This document shows, piece by piece, positions 53,031-61,990 of a stretch of DNA of 64,000 nucleotides. Below the pieces are notes generated by a model. That model made no database searches. It saw only the letters and a list, made by a program, of their open reading frames with translations, and was not told the origin of the DNA. Every line of letters starts with the position of its first letter. Position 1 is the first letter of the stretch. The stretch is taken from positions 124,001-188,000 of the forward strand of contig NZ_WRPK01000003.1 in the NCBI RefSeq assembly GCF_009755815.1, in the 5' to 3' direction. Position numbers and translations under genes: made by a program. The stretch comes from Flavisphingomonas formosensis (GTDB lineage: Bacteria; Pseudomonadota; Alphaproteobacteria; Sphingomonadales; Sphingomonadaceae).

Positions 53031-54329
53031 ATGGCGATCGATCTCGAAGCGGCGGCCAAGAAGCAGAACATCAAATATTTCCTGATTTCCTACACCGATC
53101 TGTTCGGCGCTCAGCGCGCCAAGCTGGTGCCGGCATCGGCCATAGGGGACATGGCGAAGAACGGAGCGGGTTTTGCCGGCTTCGCGACCTGGTTGGACAT
53201 GACGCCGGCTCATCCCGATCTGTTCGCCGTTCCCGACCCCGACAGCCTGATCCAGTTGCCGTGGAAGCCGGAGGTGGGCTGGCTGGCGGCCGACCTGTGG
53301 ATGTCGGGCAAGCCGGTCGAACAGGCGCCGCGCAATCTGCTCAAGAAGATGGTCGCCGAGGCGGCGAACCACGGATTCGAGATGAAGTCCGGCGTCGAGT
53401 GCGAATATTTCCTGATCACGCCCGATGGCAGCGCGATCGCCGACGCTGCCGACGCCCAGGAAAAGCCTTGTTACGATCAGCTTGCTCTGATGCGCCGTTA
53501 TGACGTCATCACAGAGATTTGCGATGCAATGCTCGCGCTCGGCTGGAAGCCGTACCAGAACGACCATGAAGATGCGAACGGCCAGTTCGAGATGAACTGG
53601 GAATATGATCACGCGCTGATCACCGCCGATCGCCACGCCTTCTTCAAATATATGGTCAAGTCGATCGCCGAGAAGCACGGCCTGCGCGCGACTTTCATGC
53701 CCAAGCCCTTCTCGAACCTGACGGGCAATGGCTGTCACGCCCATATCTCGCTGTGGAAGGACGACACCAATCTCTTTGCCGACGAAGCCGGCGAGCTGGG
53801 CCTGTCGGCGCTTGGCTACCATTTCATCGGCGGGCTCATGCATTCCGCGCCGGCGCTCGCGGCGCTGCTCAATCCCACGGTCAACAGCTACAAGCGGCTC
53901 AACGCGCCGCCGACCCTGTCCGGTGCTACCTGGTCGCCCAACTCGATCAGCTATACCGGCAACAACCGCACCCACATGATCCGCATTCCGGACGACGGCC
54001 GGCTGGAACTGCGGCTCGCCGATGGCGCGACCAATCCCTATCTGCTCCAGGCCGCCGTGCTGGCGGCGGGATTGGACGGGATCGTCGAGAAACGCGATCC
54101 GGGCCCGCGCCTCGACATCAACATGTACACCGAGGCGCACAAGGTACCGGGGATCGGCAAGCTGCCGCTCAACCTGCTCGATGCCTTGCGCGCGCTGGAA
54201 GCGTCCGAGGTGCTGGGCGCGGCGTTCGGGGACTTCATTCCCTCCTATCTCAAGCTCAAGCAGCGCGAGTGGGCGAGCTTTACCGGGCATCTGACCGATT
54301 GGGAACGCAAGGCCACGCTGGATTGCTGA
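53031..54329 (+). CDS. gmaS: Gamma-glutamylmethylamide synthetase (type III glutamine synthetase family)
   Basis: 432-residue glutamine-synthetase fold enzyme. Motifs: GVECEYFLIT (metal Glu), NGQFEMNWEYDHA, GNGCHAHISLW (His-x-His), NPTVNSYKRLNAPPTLSGA and the arginine-rich RLELRLADGATNPY. Length and sequence match the GlnT/GMAS group rather than housekeeping GS I (about 470). GMAS ligates methylamine to glutamate with ATP, the entry step of the NMG pathway. Its position right after mgsABC supports this over ammonium assimilation. Confidence 0.85.
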   Translation: MAIDLEAAAKKQNIKYFLISYTDLFGAQRAKLVPASAIGDMAKNGAGFAGFATWLDMTPAHPDLFAVPDPDSLIQLPWKPEVGWLAADLWMSGKPVEQAPRNLLKKMVAEAANHGFEMKSGVECEYFLITPDGSAIADAADAQEKPCYDQLALMRRYDVITEICDAMLALGWKPYQNDHEDANGQFEMNWEYDHALITADRHAFFKYMVKSIAEKHGLRATFMPKPFSNLTGNGCHAHISLWKDDTNLFADEAGELGLSALGYHFIGGLMHSAPALAALLNPTVNSYKRLNAPPTLSGATWSPNSISYTGNNRTHMIRIPDDGRLELRLADGATNPYLLQAAVLAAGLDGIVEKRDPGPRLDINMYTEAHKVPGIGKLPLNLLDALRALEASEVLGAAFGDFIPSYLKLKQREWASFTGHLTDWERKATLDC

Positions 54330-54389
54330 GGCCGGCCAAGCACCCTTCCCCGTGAAGGGGAAAGTTCAATTCAGGGAAATTCGACTTGC

Positions 54390-54417
54390 GGCGCCGTCAT
54401 CGACGGCGCCGTTTTTT
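54390..54417 (+). terminator. Rho-independent terminator after gmaS
   Basis: GGCGCCGTC (54390-54398) and GACGGCGCC (54402-54410) pair perfectly around ATC and are followed by G and six T. It closes the mgd-mgs-gmaS block. A second small hairpin (TTCCCC/GGGGAA, 54346-54362) lies just before it. Confidence 0.9.
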
Positions 54418-54559
54418 GCATGTGCGAGCAATTGACTTCCGGTCGCTCCCGCGCCATCTACTCATCAGTAGATACTATTCCGAGTGCTTAAAAACCCAGC
54501 GGCGTGAGCGATGCGGCATGGATGGTAAGGATCGCCGCTTCCTCGCAGGAGTATTTTCG

Positions 54560-55744
54560 ATGAGCGACGATCCCGTAATTATCGCAAGCTATGCCCGCAC
54601 CCCAATGGGCGGCTTCCAGGGCGCCCTGTCCGGCGCCAGCGCGACCGAGCTCGGCGCGGCGGCGGTGAAGGCTGCGGTGGAGCGCGCCGGCGTTGCCGGC
54701 GATGTGGTGGAGCGCATCTATATGGGCTGCGTGCTGCCCGCCGGTCTCGGCCAGGCGCCGGCCCGCCAGGCGGCGCTGGGCGCGGGCCTGCCCCGCTCGG
54801 TCGAGGCGACGACAGTCAACAAGATGTGCGGCAGCGGCATGCAGGCGGCGATCATGGCTGCCGAGGCGCTGGCCGCGGGCTCTGTCGACATCGTCGTCGC
54901 GGGCGGCATGGAGAGCATGACCAATGCGCCCTTCCTGCTGACCAAGCATCGCGGCGGCGCGCGCATCGGTCATGACAAGGTCTATGATTCGATGATGCTC
55001 GACGGGCTCGAGGACGCCTATGAGCCCGGCAAGCCGATGGGCGCATTCGCCGAGGATACGGCCCGCGAGTATCAATTCACCCGCGAGGAGCAGGACGCCT
55101 ATGCGGTCCGCTCGCTCGAACGCGCCAATGCGGCGATCGCCAGCGGCGCCTTCGCCAAGGAGATCGTCCCCGTCGAGGTGACGACCCGCAAGGGCAGCGT
55201 CACCATCGACACCGACGAGCAGCCGGGCAACGCCAGGCCGGACAAGATCCCGTCGCTGAAGCCCGCTTTCGCAAAGGACGGCACGATCACCGCCGCCAGC
55301 TCCGCCTCCATCTCGGACGGCGCAGCCGCGCTGGTGATGACGCGCCGCAGCGTGGCGGAAAAGCTCGGACTGCCGATCGTCGCCGAGGTGAAGGGGCAGG
55401 CGGCGCACGCGCATGATCCGGCGCTGTTCACGACTGCGCCGGTTCCGGCGATCCGCAAGGCGCTGGAGAAAGCGGGCTGGAGCGTCGACGACGTCGACCT
55501 GTTCGAGGTCAACGAGGCGTTCGCCGTGGTCCCGATGATCGCGATGCGCGAGCTCGGCATTCCGGCGGACAAGGTCAACGTCAATGGCGGCGCGACCGCG
55601 CTCGGCCATCCGATCGGCGCCAGCGGCGCGCGGATCATCGCGACCCTGCTCGCCGCGCTCGAAGCGCGCGGCGGCAAGCGCGGCGTCGCTAGCCTTTGCA
55701 TCGGTGGCGGCGAGGCGACGGCGGTGGCACTCGAGCTGGTGTGA
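54560..55744 (+). CDS. Thiolase (acetyl-CoA acetyltransferase family)
   Basis: 394 residues from ATG 54560 (AGGA 9 bases upstream). The nucleophile is the cysteine in NKMCGSGMQAAIMAAEALA near 86-104, and the second site is the C-terminal CIGGGEATAVALELV; NVNGGATALGHPIGASGAR is the thiolase signature. Either biosynthetic (acetoacetyl-CoA) or degradative. It opens a cluster of beta-oxidation-type genes, so a degradative role is likelier. Confidence 0.92.
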   Translation: MSDDPVIIASYARTPMGGFQGALSGASATELGAAAVKAAVERAGVAGDVVERIYMGCVLPAGLGQAPARQAALGAGLPRSVEATTVNKMCGSGMQAAIMAAEALAAGSVDIVVAGGMESMTNAPFLLTKHRGGARIGHDKVYDSMMLDGLEDAYEPGKPMGAFAEDTAREYQFTREEQDAYAVRSLERANAAIASGAFAKEIVPVEVTTRKGSVTIDTDEQPGNARPDKIPSLKPAFAKDGTITAASSASISDGAAALVMTRRSVAEKLGLPIVAEVKGQAAHAHDPALFTTAPVPAIRKALEKAGWSVDDVDLFEVNEAFAVVPMIAMRELGIPADKVNVNGGATALGHPIGASGARIIATLLAALEARGGKRGVASLCIGGGEATAVALELV

Positions 55745-55804
55745 TGTTTCCGTCGCCCCGCGCAGGCAGGGGCGATGCATGGATATGATCGAGGGAGGAC
55801 GTTG

Positions 55805-56566
55805 ATGGATTTGGCGGGTGTAGCGGCGATCGTCACCGGCGGGGCGTCCGGCCTCGGCGGGGCGACCGCGAAGATGCTGGCGGCGAGGGGGGCGAAGGTC
55901 GCGATCTTCGATCTCAATGCCGAGGCGGGGCAGGCGCAGGCGGACGCGATCGGCGGCGCCTTTTTCACCGTCAACGTGACGGATGACGACAGCGTCGCCC
56001 AGGGTATCGCGGCTGCCGAGGCGGCCCATGGCGTGGCCCGGATCCTGGTCAACTGCGCGGGCGTCGCGCCGGCGATCAAGACGGTCGGCAAGGAGGCCAA
56101 GCCGCATCCGCTCGACGCTTTCCGCAAGGCGGTCGAGATCAACCTCGTCGGCACGTTCAACGTGCTTTCCAAATTCGCCGCGAAGCTCAGCGAGGCCGAT
56201 CCGATCGGCGAGGAGCGCGGCGTGATCGTCAACACCGCCTCGGTCGCCGCCTATGACGGGCAGATCGGGCAGGCGGCCTATGCCGCGTCGAAGGGCGGCG
56301 TCGTCGGCCTCACCCTGCCGGTCGCGCGCGATCTGGCGCAGCACAAGATCCGCGTCGTCACGATCGCACCGGGCATCTTCCTGACGCCGATGCTGATGGG
56401 CTTGCCGCAGGCCGCGCAGGACAGTCTCGGCACGCAGGTTCCGCATCCCAGCCGGCTCGGCAAGCCGGAGGAATATGCCCAGCTGGTCGAGAGCATCATC
56501 GCCAATCCGATGCTGAACGGCGAAGTCATCCGCCTCGACGGCGCCATCCGGATGGCTCCGCGATGA
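55805..56566 (+). CDS. SDR family 3-hydroxyacyl-CoA dehydrogenase (HSD10-like)
   Basis: 253 residues from ATG 55805 (GAGGGAGGA upstream). SDR features: the NAD motif TGGASGLGGATAKMLAARGA, NCAGVAP near 85, and the catalytic serine/tyrosine/lysine as NTASVAAY then QAAYAASKGG. The sequence resembles the HSD17B10 type-II 3-hydroxyacyl-CoA dehydrogenases. The stop overlaps the acyl-CoA dehydrogenase start by four bases. Confidence 0.88.
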   Translation: MDLAGVAAIVTGGASGLGGATAKMLAARGAKVAIFDLNAEAGQAQADAIGGAFFTVNVTDDDSVAQGIAAAEAAHGVARILVNCAGVAPAIKTVGKEAKPHPLDAFRKAVEINLVGTFNVLSKFAAKLSEADPIGEERGVIVNTASVAAYDGQIGQAAYAASKGGVVGLTLPVARDLAQHKIRVVTIAPGIFLTPMLMGLPQAAQDSLGTQVPHPSRLGKPEEYAQLVESIIANPMLNGEVIRLDGAIRMAPR

Positions 56567-57741
56567 GCGGCGTCGGCCCCGAGAAGACGGCGGAGATCGC
56601 CGCGAAGGTCGAGGCGTTCGTCCGCGACGTCGTCATTCCCTACGAGAAGGATCCGCGCCGCGACCATCATGACGCGCCGACCGACGAGCTCGTCTGGGAG
56701 ATGCGCGAGAAGGCGCGGGCGGCCGGAGTGCTGACCCCGCACATCCTGCCCGATGGCAGCCATCTCTCGCAGCGCGAGACGGCGATCGTCCTGCAGAAAT
56801 CCGGCCTCTCCATCCTCGGCCCGCTCGCGGTGAACACCAACGCGCCGGACGAGGGCAATATGTACCTGCTCGGCAAGGTCGGCAGCCCCGAGATCAAGGA
56901 ACGCTTCCTGAAGCCGATGGTGGAAGGGCGCGCCCGCTCGGCCTTCTTCATGACCGAGCCGGCCGCGGACAATGGCGCGGGCTCCGATCCATCGATGATG
57001 CTCACCACCTGCCACCAGGACGGCAATCACTGGGTGATCAACGGCCGCAAGGCGTTCATCACCGGCTGCCAGGGCGCAAAGGTGGGCATCGTCATGGCCA
57101 AGTCGGCAGACGGCGCCTGCATGTTCCTGGTCGACCTGCCCGATCCGGCGATCCGTATCGAGCGCATCCCCAACACCATCGACAGCTCGATGCCCGGCGG
57201 CCACGCCGTCGTCACCATCGACAATCTGCGCGTGCCGGCGGACCAGATGCTGGGCAACAGCGGCGAGGGTTTCCAATATGCCCAGATCCGGCTCAGCCCG
57301 GCGCGCCTGTCGCATTGCATGCGCTGGCACGGCGCGGCGACCCGCGCGCAGGAGATCGCGACGGCCTATGCCTGCAAGCGAAAGGCGTTCGGCAAGACGC
57401 TGATCGATCATGAGGGCGTCGGCTTCATGCTGGCCGAAAATCTGATCGACCTGAAGCAGGCCGAGCTGATGATCGACTGGTGCGCCGGCGTGCTCGATAC
57501 CGGATCGCTCGGCACGGCCGAAAGCTCGATGGCCAAGGTCGCCGTGTCCGAGGCGCTGATGCGGGTCGCCGATCGCTGCGTGCAGGTGATGGGCGGCACC
57601 GGCGTCACCCAGGACACCATCGTCGAGCAGGTGTTCCGCGAGATCCGGGCCTTCCGCATCTATGACGGTCCGACCGAGGTGCACAAATGGAGCCTCGCCA
57701 AGAAGATCAAGCGCGATCAGGCCAAGGCCGAGGCGCAATGA
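56563..57741 (+). CDS. Acyl-CoA dehydrogenase, ACAD10/11-like
   Basis: 392 residues with the usual three domains. Unusual points: [19 protein letters not shown] in place of the classical loop, [10 protein letters not shown] near the FAD site (ACAD11 has a similar HCM-R motif), and [16 protein letters not shown] at the catalytic end, where the common EGTxE motif reads DGPTEVH. These are features of the ACAD10/11 group. It is translationally coupled to an APH-like kinase, the partner domain fused to ACAD in ACAD10/11. Confidence 0.88.
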   Translation: MSGVGPEKTAEIAAKVEAFVRDVVIPYEKDPRRDHHDAPTDELVWEMREKARAAGVLTPHILPDGSHLSQRETAIVLQKSGLSILGPLAVNTNAPDEGNMYLLGKVGSPEIKERFLKPMVEGRARSAFFMTEPAADNGAGSDPSMMLTTCHQDGNHWVINGRKAFITGCQGAKVGIVMAKSADGACMFLVDLPDPAIRIERIPNTIDSSMPGGHAVVTIDNLRVPADQMLGNSGEGFQYAQIRLSPARLSHCMRWHGAATRAQEIATAYACKRKAFGKTLIDHEGVGFMLAENLIDLKQAELMIDWCAGVLDTGSLGTAESSMAKVAVSEALMRVADRCVQVMGGTGVTQDTIVEQVFREIRAFRIYDGPTEVHKWSLAKKIKRDQAKAEAQ

Positions 57742-58805
57742 GCGGCGCGGCCGCGGAAAATGCCGGCACGACGGCGGTCCGCGAAGGCTATGGCTTCGAT
57801 GCGGGGCGGTTGTCCGAATGGATGGCCGCCCATGTCGAGGGCTTTGCCGGGCAGCTGTCCGTCGAGCAGTTCAAGGGCGGACAATCCAATCCCACCTATA
57901 AGCTGGTGACGCCCGGCCGCTCCTATGTGCTGCGCCGCAAGCCGCCGGGGCAGCTGCTCAAGGGCGCGCATGCGGTGGAGCGCGAGGCCAAGGTGCTGAG
58001 CGCGCTGGGCGGCGCGGGCTTTCCGGTGCCGCACGTCCACGGCCTGTGCACCGACGACGATGTGATCGGCACCTGGTTCTACGTGATGGACATGGTGGAC
58101 GGGCGCATCGTCTGGGACGCGACCTTCCCGGACGTCGCCCGCACCGACCGCGCGGCCCATTTCGACGCGATGAACGAGACGATCGCGCGGCTGCACAGCA
58201 TCGACTATGCCGCGATCGGCCTCGCCGACTATGGCCGGCCGGGCAATTATTTCGAGCGGCAGATCGCCCGCTGGTCGCGCCAGTATCTGGAGGATGCCGA
58301 TGCCGGCCGCGATTCGCATCTCGACCGGCTGATCGAATGGCTGCCCGCGAACATTCCGGCGGGTGACGAGACCAGCATCGTCCATGGCGATTTCCGCTGC
58401 GACAACATGATCTTCCACCCCCGCGAACCGCGCGTGATCGCGGTGCTGGACTGGGAGCTGTCGACGCTCGGCCATCCCGGCGCCGATTTCGCCTATCACG
58501 CGATGATGTATCGCGTGCCGCCGCATATCGTGGCGGGGCTGGGCGGGGCGGACATCGCCGCGCTCGGCATTCCGAGCGAGGCGGATTATCTCGCCGCCTA
58601 TTGCCGGCGCACCGGGCGCGACGGGATGCCCGGCTATGATTTCTACGTCGCGTTCAACTTCTTCCGCCTCGCCGCGATCTTCCACGGCATCAAGGGCCGC
58701 GCGATCCGCGGCACCGCCGCCTCGGCGCAGGCGCAGGAGCGCGCGAAGGTCTTTCCCGAACTCGCGGCCCTGGCCTGGCAACAGGCGGTCCGCGCGGGTG
58801 CATGA
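57738..58805 (+). CDS. APH-like phosphotransferase (ACAD10/11 kinase-domain type)
   Basis: 355 residues from ATG 57738 (ATGA overlap). The Brenner motif [13 protein letters not shown] near 215 and the metal motif [18 protein letters not shown] near 235 are intact, as is [20 protein letters not shown] with the N-terminal ATP lysine region. Related proteins include LvaA, which phosphorylates 4-hydroxyvaleryl-CoA, and the N-terminal domain of ACAD10/11. Substrate here is not known. Confidence 0.88.
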   Translation: MSGAAAENAGTTAVREGYGFDAGRLSEWMAAHVEGFAGQLSVEQFKGGQSNPTYKLVTPGRSYVLRRKPPGQLLKGAHAVEREAKVLSALGGAGFPVPHVHGLCTDDDVIGTWFYVMDMVDGRIVWDATFPDVARTDRAAHFDAMNETIARLHSIDYAAIGLADYGRPGNYFERQIARWSRQYLEDADAGRDSHLDRLIEWLPANIPAGDETSIVHGDFRCDNMIFHPREPRVIAVLDWELSTLGHPGADFAYHAMMYRVPPHIVAGLGGADIAALGIPSEADYLAAYCRRTGRDGMPGYDFYVAFNFFRLAAIFHGIKGRAIRGTAASAQAQERAKVFPELAALAWQQAVRAGA

Positions 58806-58812
58806 TCTTCAT

Positions 58813-58835
58813 CCTCTCCAGCAAAGCTGGGGAGG
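58813..58835. repeat. Intergenic hairpin before the second thiolase
   Basis: CCTCTCCAGC (58813-58822) and GCTGGGGAGG (58826-58835) pair with one G-U around AAA. It lies between two same-direction genes without a T-run, so it may be a small intergenic repeat or an RNA-processing or attenuation site. Confidence 0.4.
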
Positions 58836-58874
58836 ACGACGGTTTCCTATCATTCCATCTGAAGGAGCGTGAAT

Positions 58875-60035
58875 ATGGCTGAGGCCTATATCGTCGAGGC
58901 GCTGCGGTCCGCGGGCGGCAAGCGCAAGGGATCGCTGGCCGGCGTGCATCCGGCCGATCTCGGCGCAGCCGTGATCAACGGGCTGCTCGATCGCACCGGG
59001 ATCGATCCGGCTGCCGTCGAGGATGTGATCACCGGCTGCGTCACCCAGATCGGCGAGCAGACCTTCGCGCTCGGCCGCAACGTCGTGCTCGCCTCGAAGC
59101 TTCCGGACAGCGTGCCGGCGGTGACCATCGACCGGCAGTGCGGCTCCTCGCAACAGGCGATCCAGTTCGCCGCGCAAGCGGTGATGAGCGGCACGCAGGA
59201 CGTGGTAATCGCCTCCGGTGTCGAGAGCATGACGCGCGTGCCGATGGGGTCGGCGGTACGGCTGGCGGCCGAGGCGGGGCTCGGCACCGGGCCGTGGAGC
59301 GATGCGATCAAGCAGCGCTACGGCGTCACCGAGTTCAGCCAGTTCGTCGGCGCGCAGATGATCGCCGACAAATATGGCTTCACCCGCGAGCAGATGGATG
59401 CCTTCGCGCTCGCCAGTCACCGCAAGGCCGCTGCGGCGATCCAGGCCGGCGCGTTCAAGGAGGAGATCGTGCCCGTGCTCACTGAGCATGGCGTGTTCGA
59501 CCAGGACGAAGGCGTGCGCTTCGACGCGTCGATGGAGGCGATGGCGGCGGTGAAGCCGATCAGCGAGGGCGGCACGCTCACTGCCGCCAATGCCAGCCAG
59601 ATGACCGACGGCGCCTCGGCGACGCTGATCGTCAGCGAGCGGGCGCTGAAGGCGCACGGCCTCAAGCCGCTCGCCCGCATCCACAATCTCACCGTCACTG
59701 CCGGCAATCCGGTGATCATGCTGGAGGAGCCGATCCCGGCCACCTTCCGAGCGATCGAGCGGGCTGGCATGAAGCTCGACGATATCGATCTGTTCGAGGT
59801 CAACGAGGCCTTCGCCTGCGTGCCGCTGGCCTGGCTCAAGCAGACCGGCGTCGATCCGGCGAAGCTCAACGTGAATGGCGGCGGCATCGCGCTCGGCCAC
59901 CCGCTGGGTGGCACCGGCGCCAAGCTGATGGCGACGCTGACCCACGCCCTGAAGGCGCGTGGCCTGCGCTGGGGCCTGCAGACGATGTGCGAGGGCGGCG
60001 GCATCGCCAACGTCACGATCATCGAGATGGTGTGA
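58875..60035 (+). CDS. Thiolase (acetyl-CoA acetyltransferase family)
   Basis: 386 residues from ATG 58875, with AAGGAG 7 bases upstream. The nucleophile is the cysteine in TIDRQCGSSQQAIQFAAQAV, the signature NVNGGGIALGHPLGGTGAK is present, and the second cysteine is in MCEGGGIANVTII. A different subtype from the first thiolase of the cluster, perhaps a 3-ketoacyl-CoA thiolase with different chain preference. Confidence 0.92.
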   Translation: MAEAYIVEALRSAGGKRKGSLAGVHPADLGAAVINGLLDRTGIDPAAVEDVITGCVTQIGEQTFALGRNVVLASKLPDSVPAVTIDRQCGSSQQAIQFAAQAVMSGTQDVVIASGVESMTRVPMGSAVRLAAEAGLGTGPWSDAIKQRYGVTEFSQFVGAQMIADKYGFTREQMDAFALASHRKAAAAIQAGAFKEEIVPVLTEHGVFDQDEGVRFDASMEAMAAVKPISEGGTLTAANASQMTDGASATLIVSERALKAHGLKPLARIHNLTVTAGNPVIMLEEPIPATFRAIERAGMKLDDIDLFEVNEAFACVPLAWLKQTGVDPAKLNVNGGGIALGHPLGGTGAKLMATLTHALKARGLRWGLQTMCEGGGIANVTIIEMV

Positions 60036-60047
60036 GATGCTTGTTTC

Positions 60048-60068
60048 CCCCTCCCTGCAAGGGAGGGG
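60048..60068 (+). terminator. Perfect hairpin after the second thiolase
   Basis: CCCCTCCCT (60048-60056) and AGGGAGGGG (60060-60068) pair perfectly around GCA, 13 bases after the stop codon. No T-run follows directly. A probable 3'-end structure. Confidence 0.45.
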
Positions 60069-60104
60069 ATTCACTCATCGTTGATGAAAGCTTTTCGCCT
60101 CTTC

Positions 60105-60186
60105 GTCACCCCAGCGGAAGCTGGGGTCGCTCTGTGCAGTCATCCGGCTGCCTGTCGAGAGTGATGCCAGCTTCCGCTGGCATGAC
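60105..60186. repeat. Intergenic inverted repeat (CAGCGGAAGCTGG type)
   Basis: GTCACCCCAGCGGAAGCTGG... (60105-60128) is inverted at 60161-60186 as ...GCCAGCTTCCGCTGGCATGAC. Each arm also contains its own short dyad (CCAGC/GCTGG). A second dispersed-repeat type in this window, different from those at 11.5, 37.8 and 39.4 kb. It fills the gap before the aminotransferase gene. Confidence 0.7.
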
Positions 60187-60287
60187 GGGGAAAATGCGAC
60201 ACGAACCGATGCGTGAATCCGATAGCGAAGCGGGAGAGGGCAACAGGTCGAGTTGCCTCCACGTCCCGTGCCCGGTAAGCGCCCGCG

Positions 60288-61418
60288 ATGACCGCCGAGA
60301 TCGATCCGTTCCACGCCATCGCGATCAGCCGGACTGCCCATCGGCTGGGGGCAGAAGGCCGCTCGATCATCCATATGGAGTTTGGCCAGCCTTCGACCGG
60401 CGCGCCGGCCGCGGCGATCGCGGCGGCGCATCGCGTGCTGGAAAGCGATCCGATGGGCTATTGGGAAAGCCCGAAGCTCAAGGAGCGGATCGCAGCGCTC
60501 TATGACGAACGGCACGGCATCGCGGTCGATCCCGAGCGGATCATCCTGACTTGCGGCGCATCGCCCGCTTTCGTGCTGGCGCTGTCCTGCCTGTTCGGCC
60601 CAGGTGCGCGGGTGGCGCTCGCCCGGCCGGGCTATGTCGCCTACCGCAACACGCTGAAGGCCCTCCACATGGTGCCGGTGGAGCTGCCCTGCGGCGAGAC
60701 CGAACGGTTCCAGATCAGCGCACGGGCGGTCGAGGCGCTGGAGCCCGCGCCCGACGGGTTGATCGTCGCCAGCCCGGCAAACCCGACCGGCACGATCCTC
60801 TCGCGCGCGGAGCTGGCGGCGATCGCTGCGGTCTGCCGCCAGCGGGGCATCCGGCTGATCTCCGACGAAATCTATCACGGCCTCAGCTATGTGGGTCCGG
60901 CCGCTTCGGCGCTGGAGGAGGAACCGGACGCGCTGATCGTCAACAGCTTCTCCAAATATTTCAGCATGGCAGGCTGGCGGCTCGGCTGGCTGGTGGTACC
61001 GGAGGCGCTGATCGAAGCGGCGCGCGCGCGGATGGGCAATCTCTTCCTGACGCCGCCTTCGCTCGCCCAGCATGCCGGGCTGATCGCGATGGATTGCCGC
61101 GACGAGCTGGAAGGGCATGTCGCAAATTATGCGCGCAACCGGGACCTGCTGCTCGCCGCGCTGCCCGGCATGGGCCTGCGCCGCATCGCGCCGCCCGACG
61201 GCGCCTTCTATATCTATGCCGATATCGGCCATCTCACCGACAACAGCATCGCCTTCTGCACCCGGCTGCTGGAGGAAACCGGCGTCGCGACCGCGCCGGG
61301 GGTGGATTTCGATCCCGTCGAGGGGCGCCATTTCCTGCGGATCAGCTTCGCGGTCTCGACCGACCGGGTGGAGGATGCGATCGCGCGCATGGCGCCCTGG
61401 TTTGCGGCAAGGGGTTGA
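60288..61418 (+). CDS. Class I/II aminotransferase
   Basis: 376-residue PLP enzyme. The PLP lysine is in NSFSKYFSMAGWRLGW near 222, the substrate arginine in FLRISFA near 355, and SPANPTGTI and LISDEIYHGLSY are the usual cofactor contacts. The amino-acid specificity cannot be read. It lies upstream of the homogentisate dioxygenase locus, so aromatic amino-acid transamination is possible but not shown. Confidence 0.88.
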   Translation: MTAEIDPFHAIAISRTAHRLGAEGRSIIHMEFGQPSTGAPAAAIAAAHRVLESDPMGYWESPKLKERIAALYDERHGIAVDPERIILTCGASPAFVLALSCLFGPGARVALARPGYVAYRNTLKALHMVPVELPCGETERFQISARAVEALEPAPDGLIVASPANPTGTILSRAELAAIAAVCRQRGIRLISDEIYHGLSYVGPAASALEEEPDALIVNSFSKYFSMAGWRLGWLVVPEALIEAARARMGNLFLTPPSLAQHAGLIAMDCRDELEGHVANYARNRDLLLAALPGMGLRRIAPPDGAFYIYADIGHLTDNSIAFCTRLLEETGVATAPGVDFDPVEGRHFLRISFAVSTDRVEDAIARMAPWFAARG

Positions 61419-61454
61419 TTCCGCCGGTCCTGCGCTGGCAGGGGCGACGGCGGA

Positions 61455-61913
61455 TCACATCGGATCGCCATCCTCCAGCGCCGTCGTCTCCAGTCGCTCC
61501 AGCAGGACGAACAGCTTCGCGACGTCATCCGGGCTGAGTCCCGCCAGCATGCGCTGCTCGAGCTCGAGGGCCTTGGGCACGACCTTTTCGTAGAGCGCCC
61601 GTCCGTCGGCGCTGAGCGCGAGCAGGCGGGAGCGGGCGTCATGCGCGTGTGGGGTGCGCTCGACGAGACCGCGCGTCACCAGCGCGATCGCCGCGCGGCT
61701 GACCGTCACCTTGTCCATGCGCGTGCGCTGGACCAGCGCCTGCTGCGTCACCGGACCGCTTTCCGCCAGCACCGCGATCAGCCGCCATTCCGGGATGCGC
61801 AGGCCGAACAGCGCCTGATAGGCGGTGGCGATCCGATCGCTCACCAGATTGGCCGCCACCGACAGCCGGTAGGGCAGGAAGCGATCGAGGCGGAGTTCGG
61901 CAGGCCCGTCCAT
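61455..61913 (-). CDS. MarR family transcriptional regulator
   Basis: 152 residues from ATG 61913 (MDGPAELRLDRFLPYRLS); upstream ATGs at 61931 and 61967 would overlap the operator. The winged helix is EWRLIAVLAESGPVTQQALV, MDKVTVSRAAIALVTRGLVE and the wing ARSRLLALSADGRAL. No ribosome site precedes this ATG, so the message may be leaderless. It is divergent from hmgA, and a dyad at 61929-61944 covers the hmgA -35, so it is the likely repressor of homogentisate breakdown. Confidence 0.9.
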   Translation of the reverse strand: MDGPAELRLDRFLPYRLSVAANLVSDRIATAYQALFGLRIPEWRLIAVLAESGPVTQQALVQRTRMDKVTVSRAAIALVTRGLVERTPHAHDARSRLLALSADGRALYEKVVPKALELEQRMLAGLSPDDVAKLFVLLERLETTALEDGDPM

Positions 61914-61928
61914 GCAGCGAGGAGCTAT

Positions 61929-61944
61929 CATTTGACAGCAAATG
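61929..61944. promoter_or_regulatory. MarR operator overlapping the hmgA promoter
   Basis: CATTTGACAGCAAATG is a 16-base site with perfect CATTTG/CAAATG arms around ACAG. It contains a perfect -35 TTGACA (61932-61937), followed by TATAGT at 61957-61962. Another CAAATG half-site is at 61965-61970. Binding here would block hmgA and also occlude MarR's own start region. Confidence 0.7.
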
Positions 61945-61990
61945 CGCAACTGGCGATATAGTAACAAATGAAACTAATTGAGGATGCGAG

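Noticed and set aside
53031-54329. Housekeeping glutamine synthetase
   Set aside because: Shorter than GS I and located directly after mgsABC; gamma-glutamylmethylamide synthetase fits better, although specificity cannot be proven from sequence alone.
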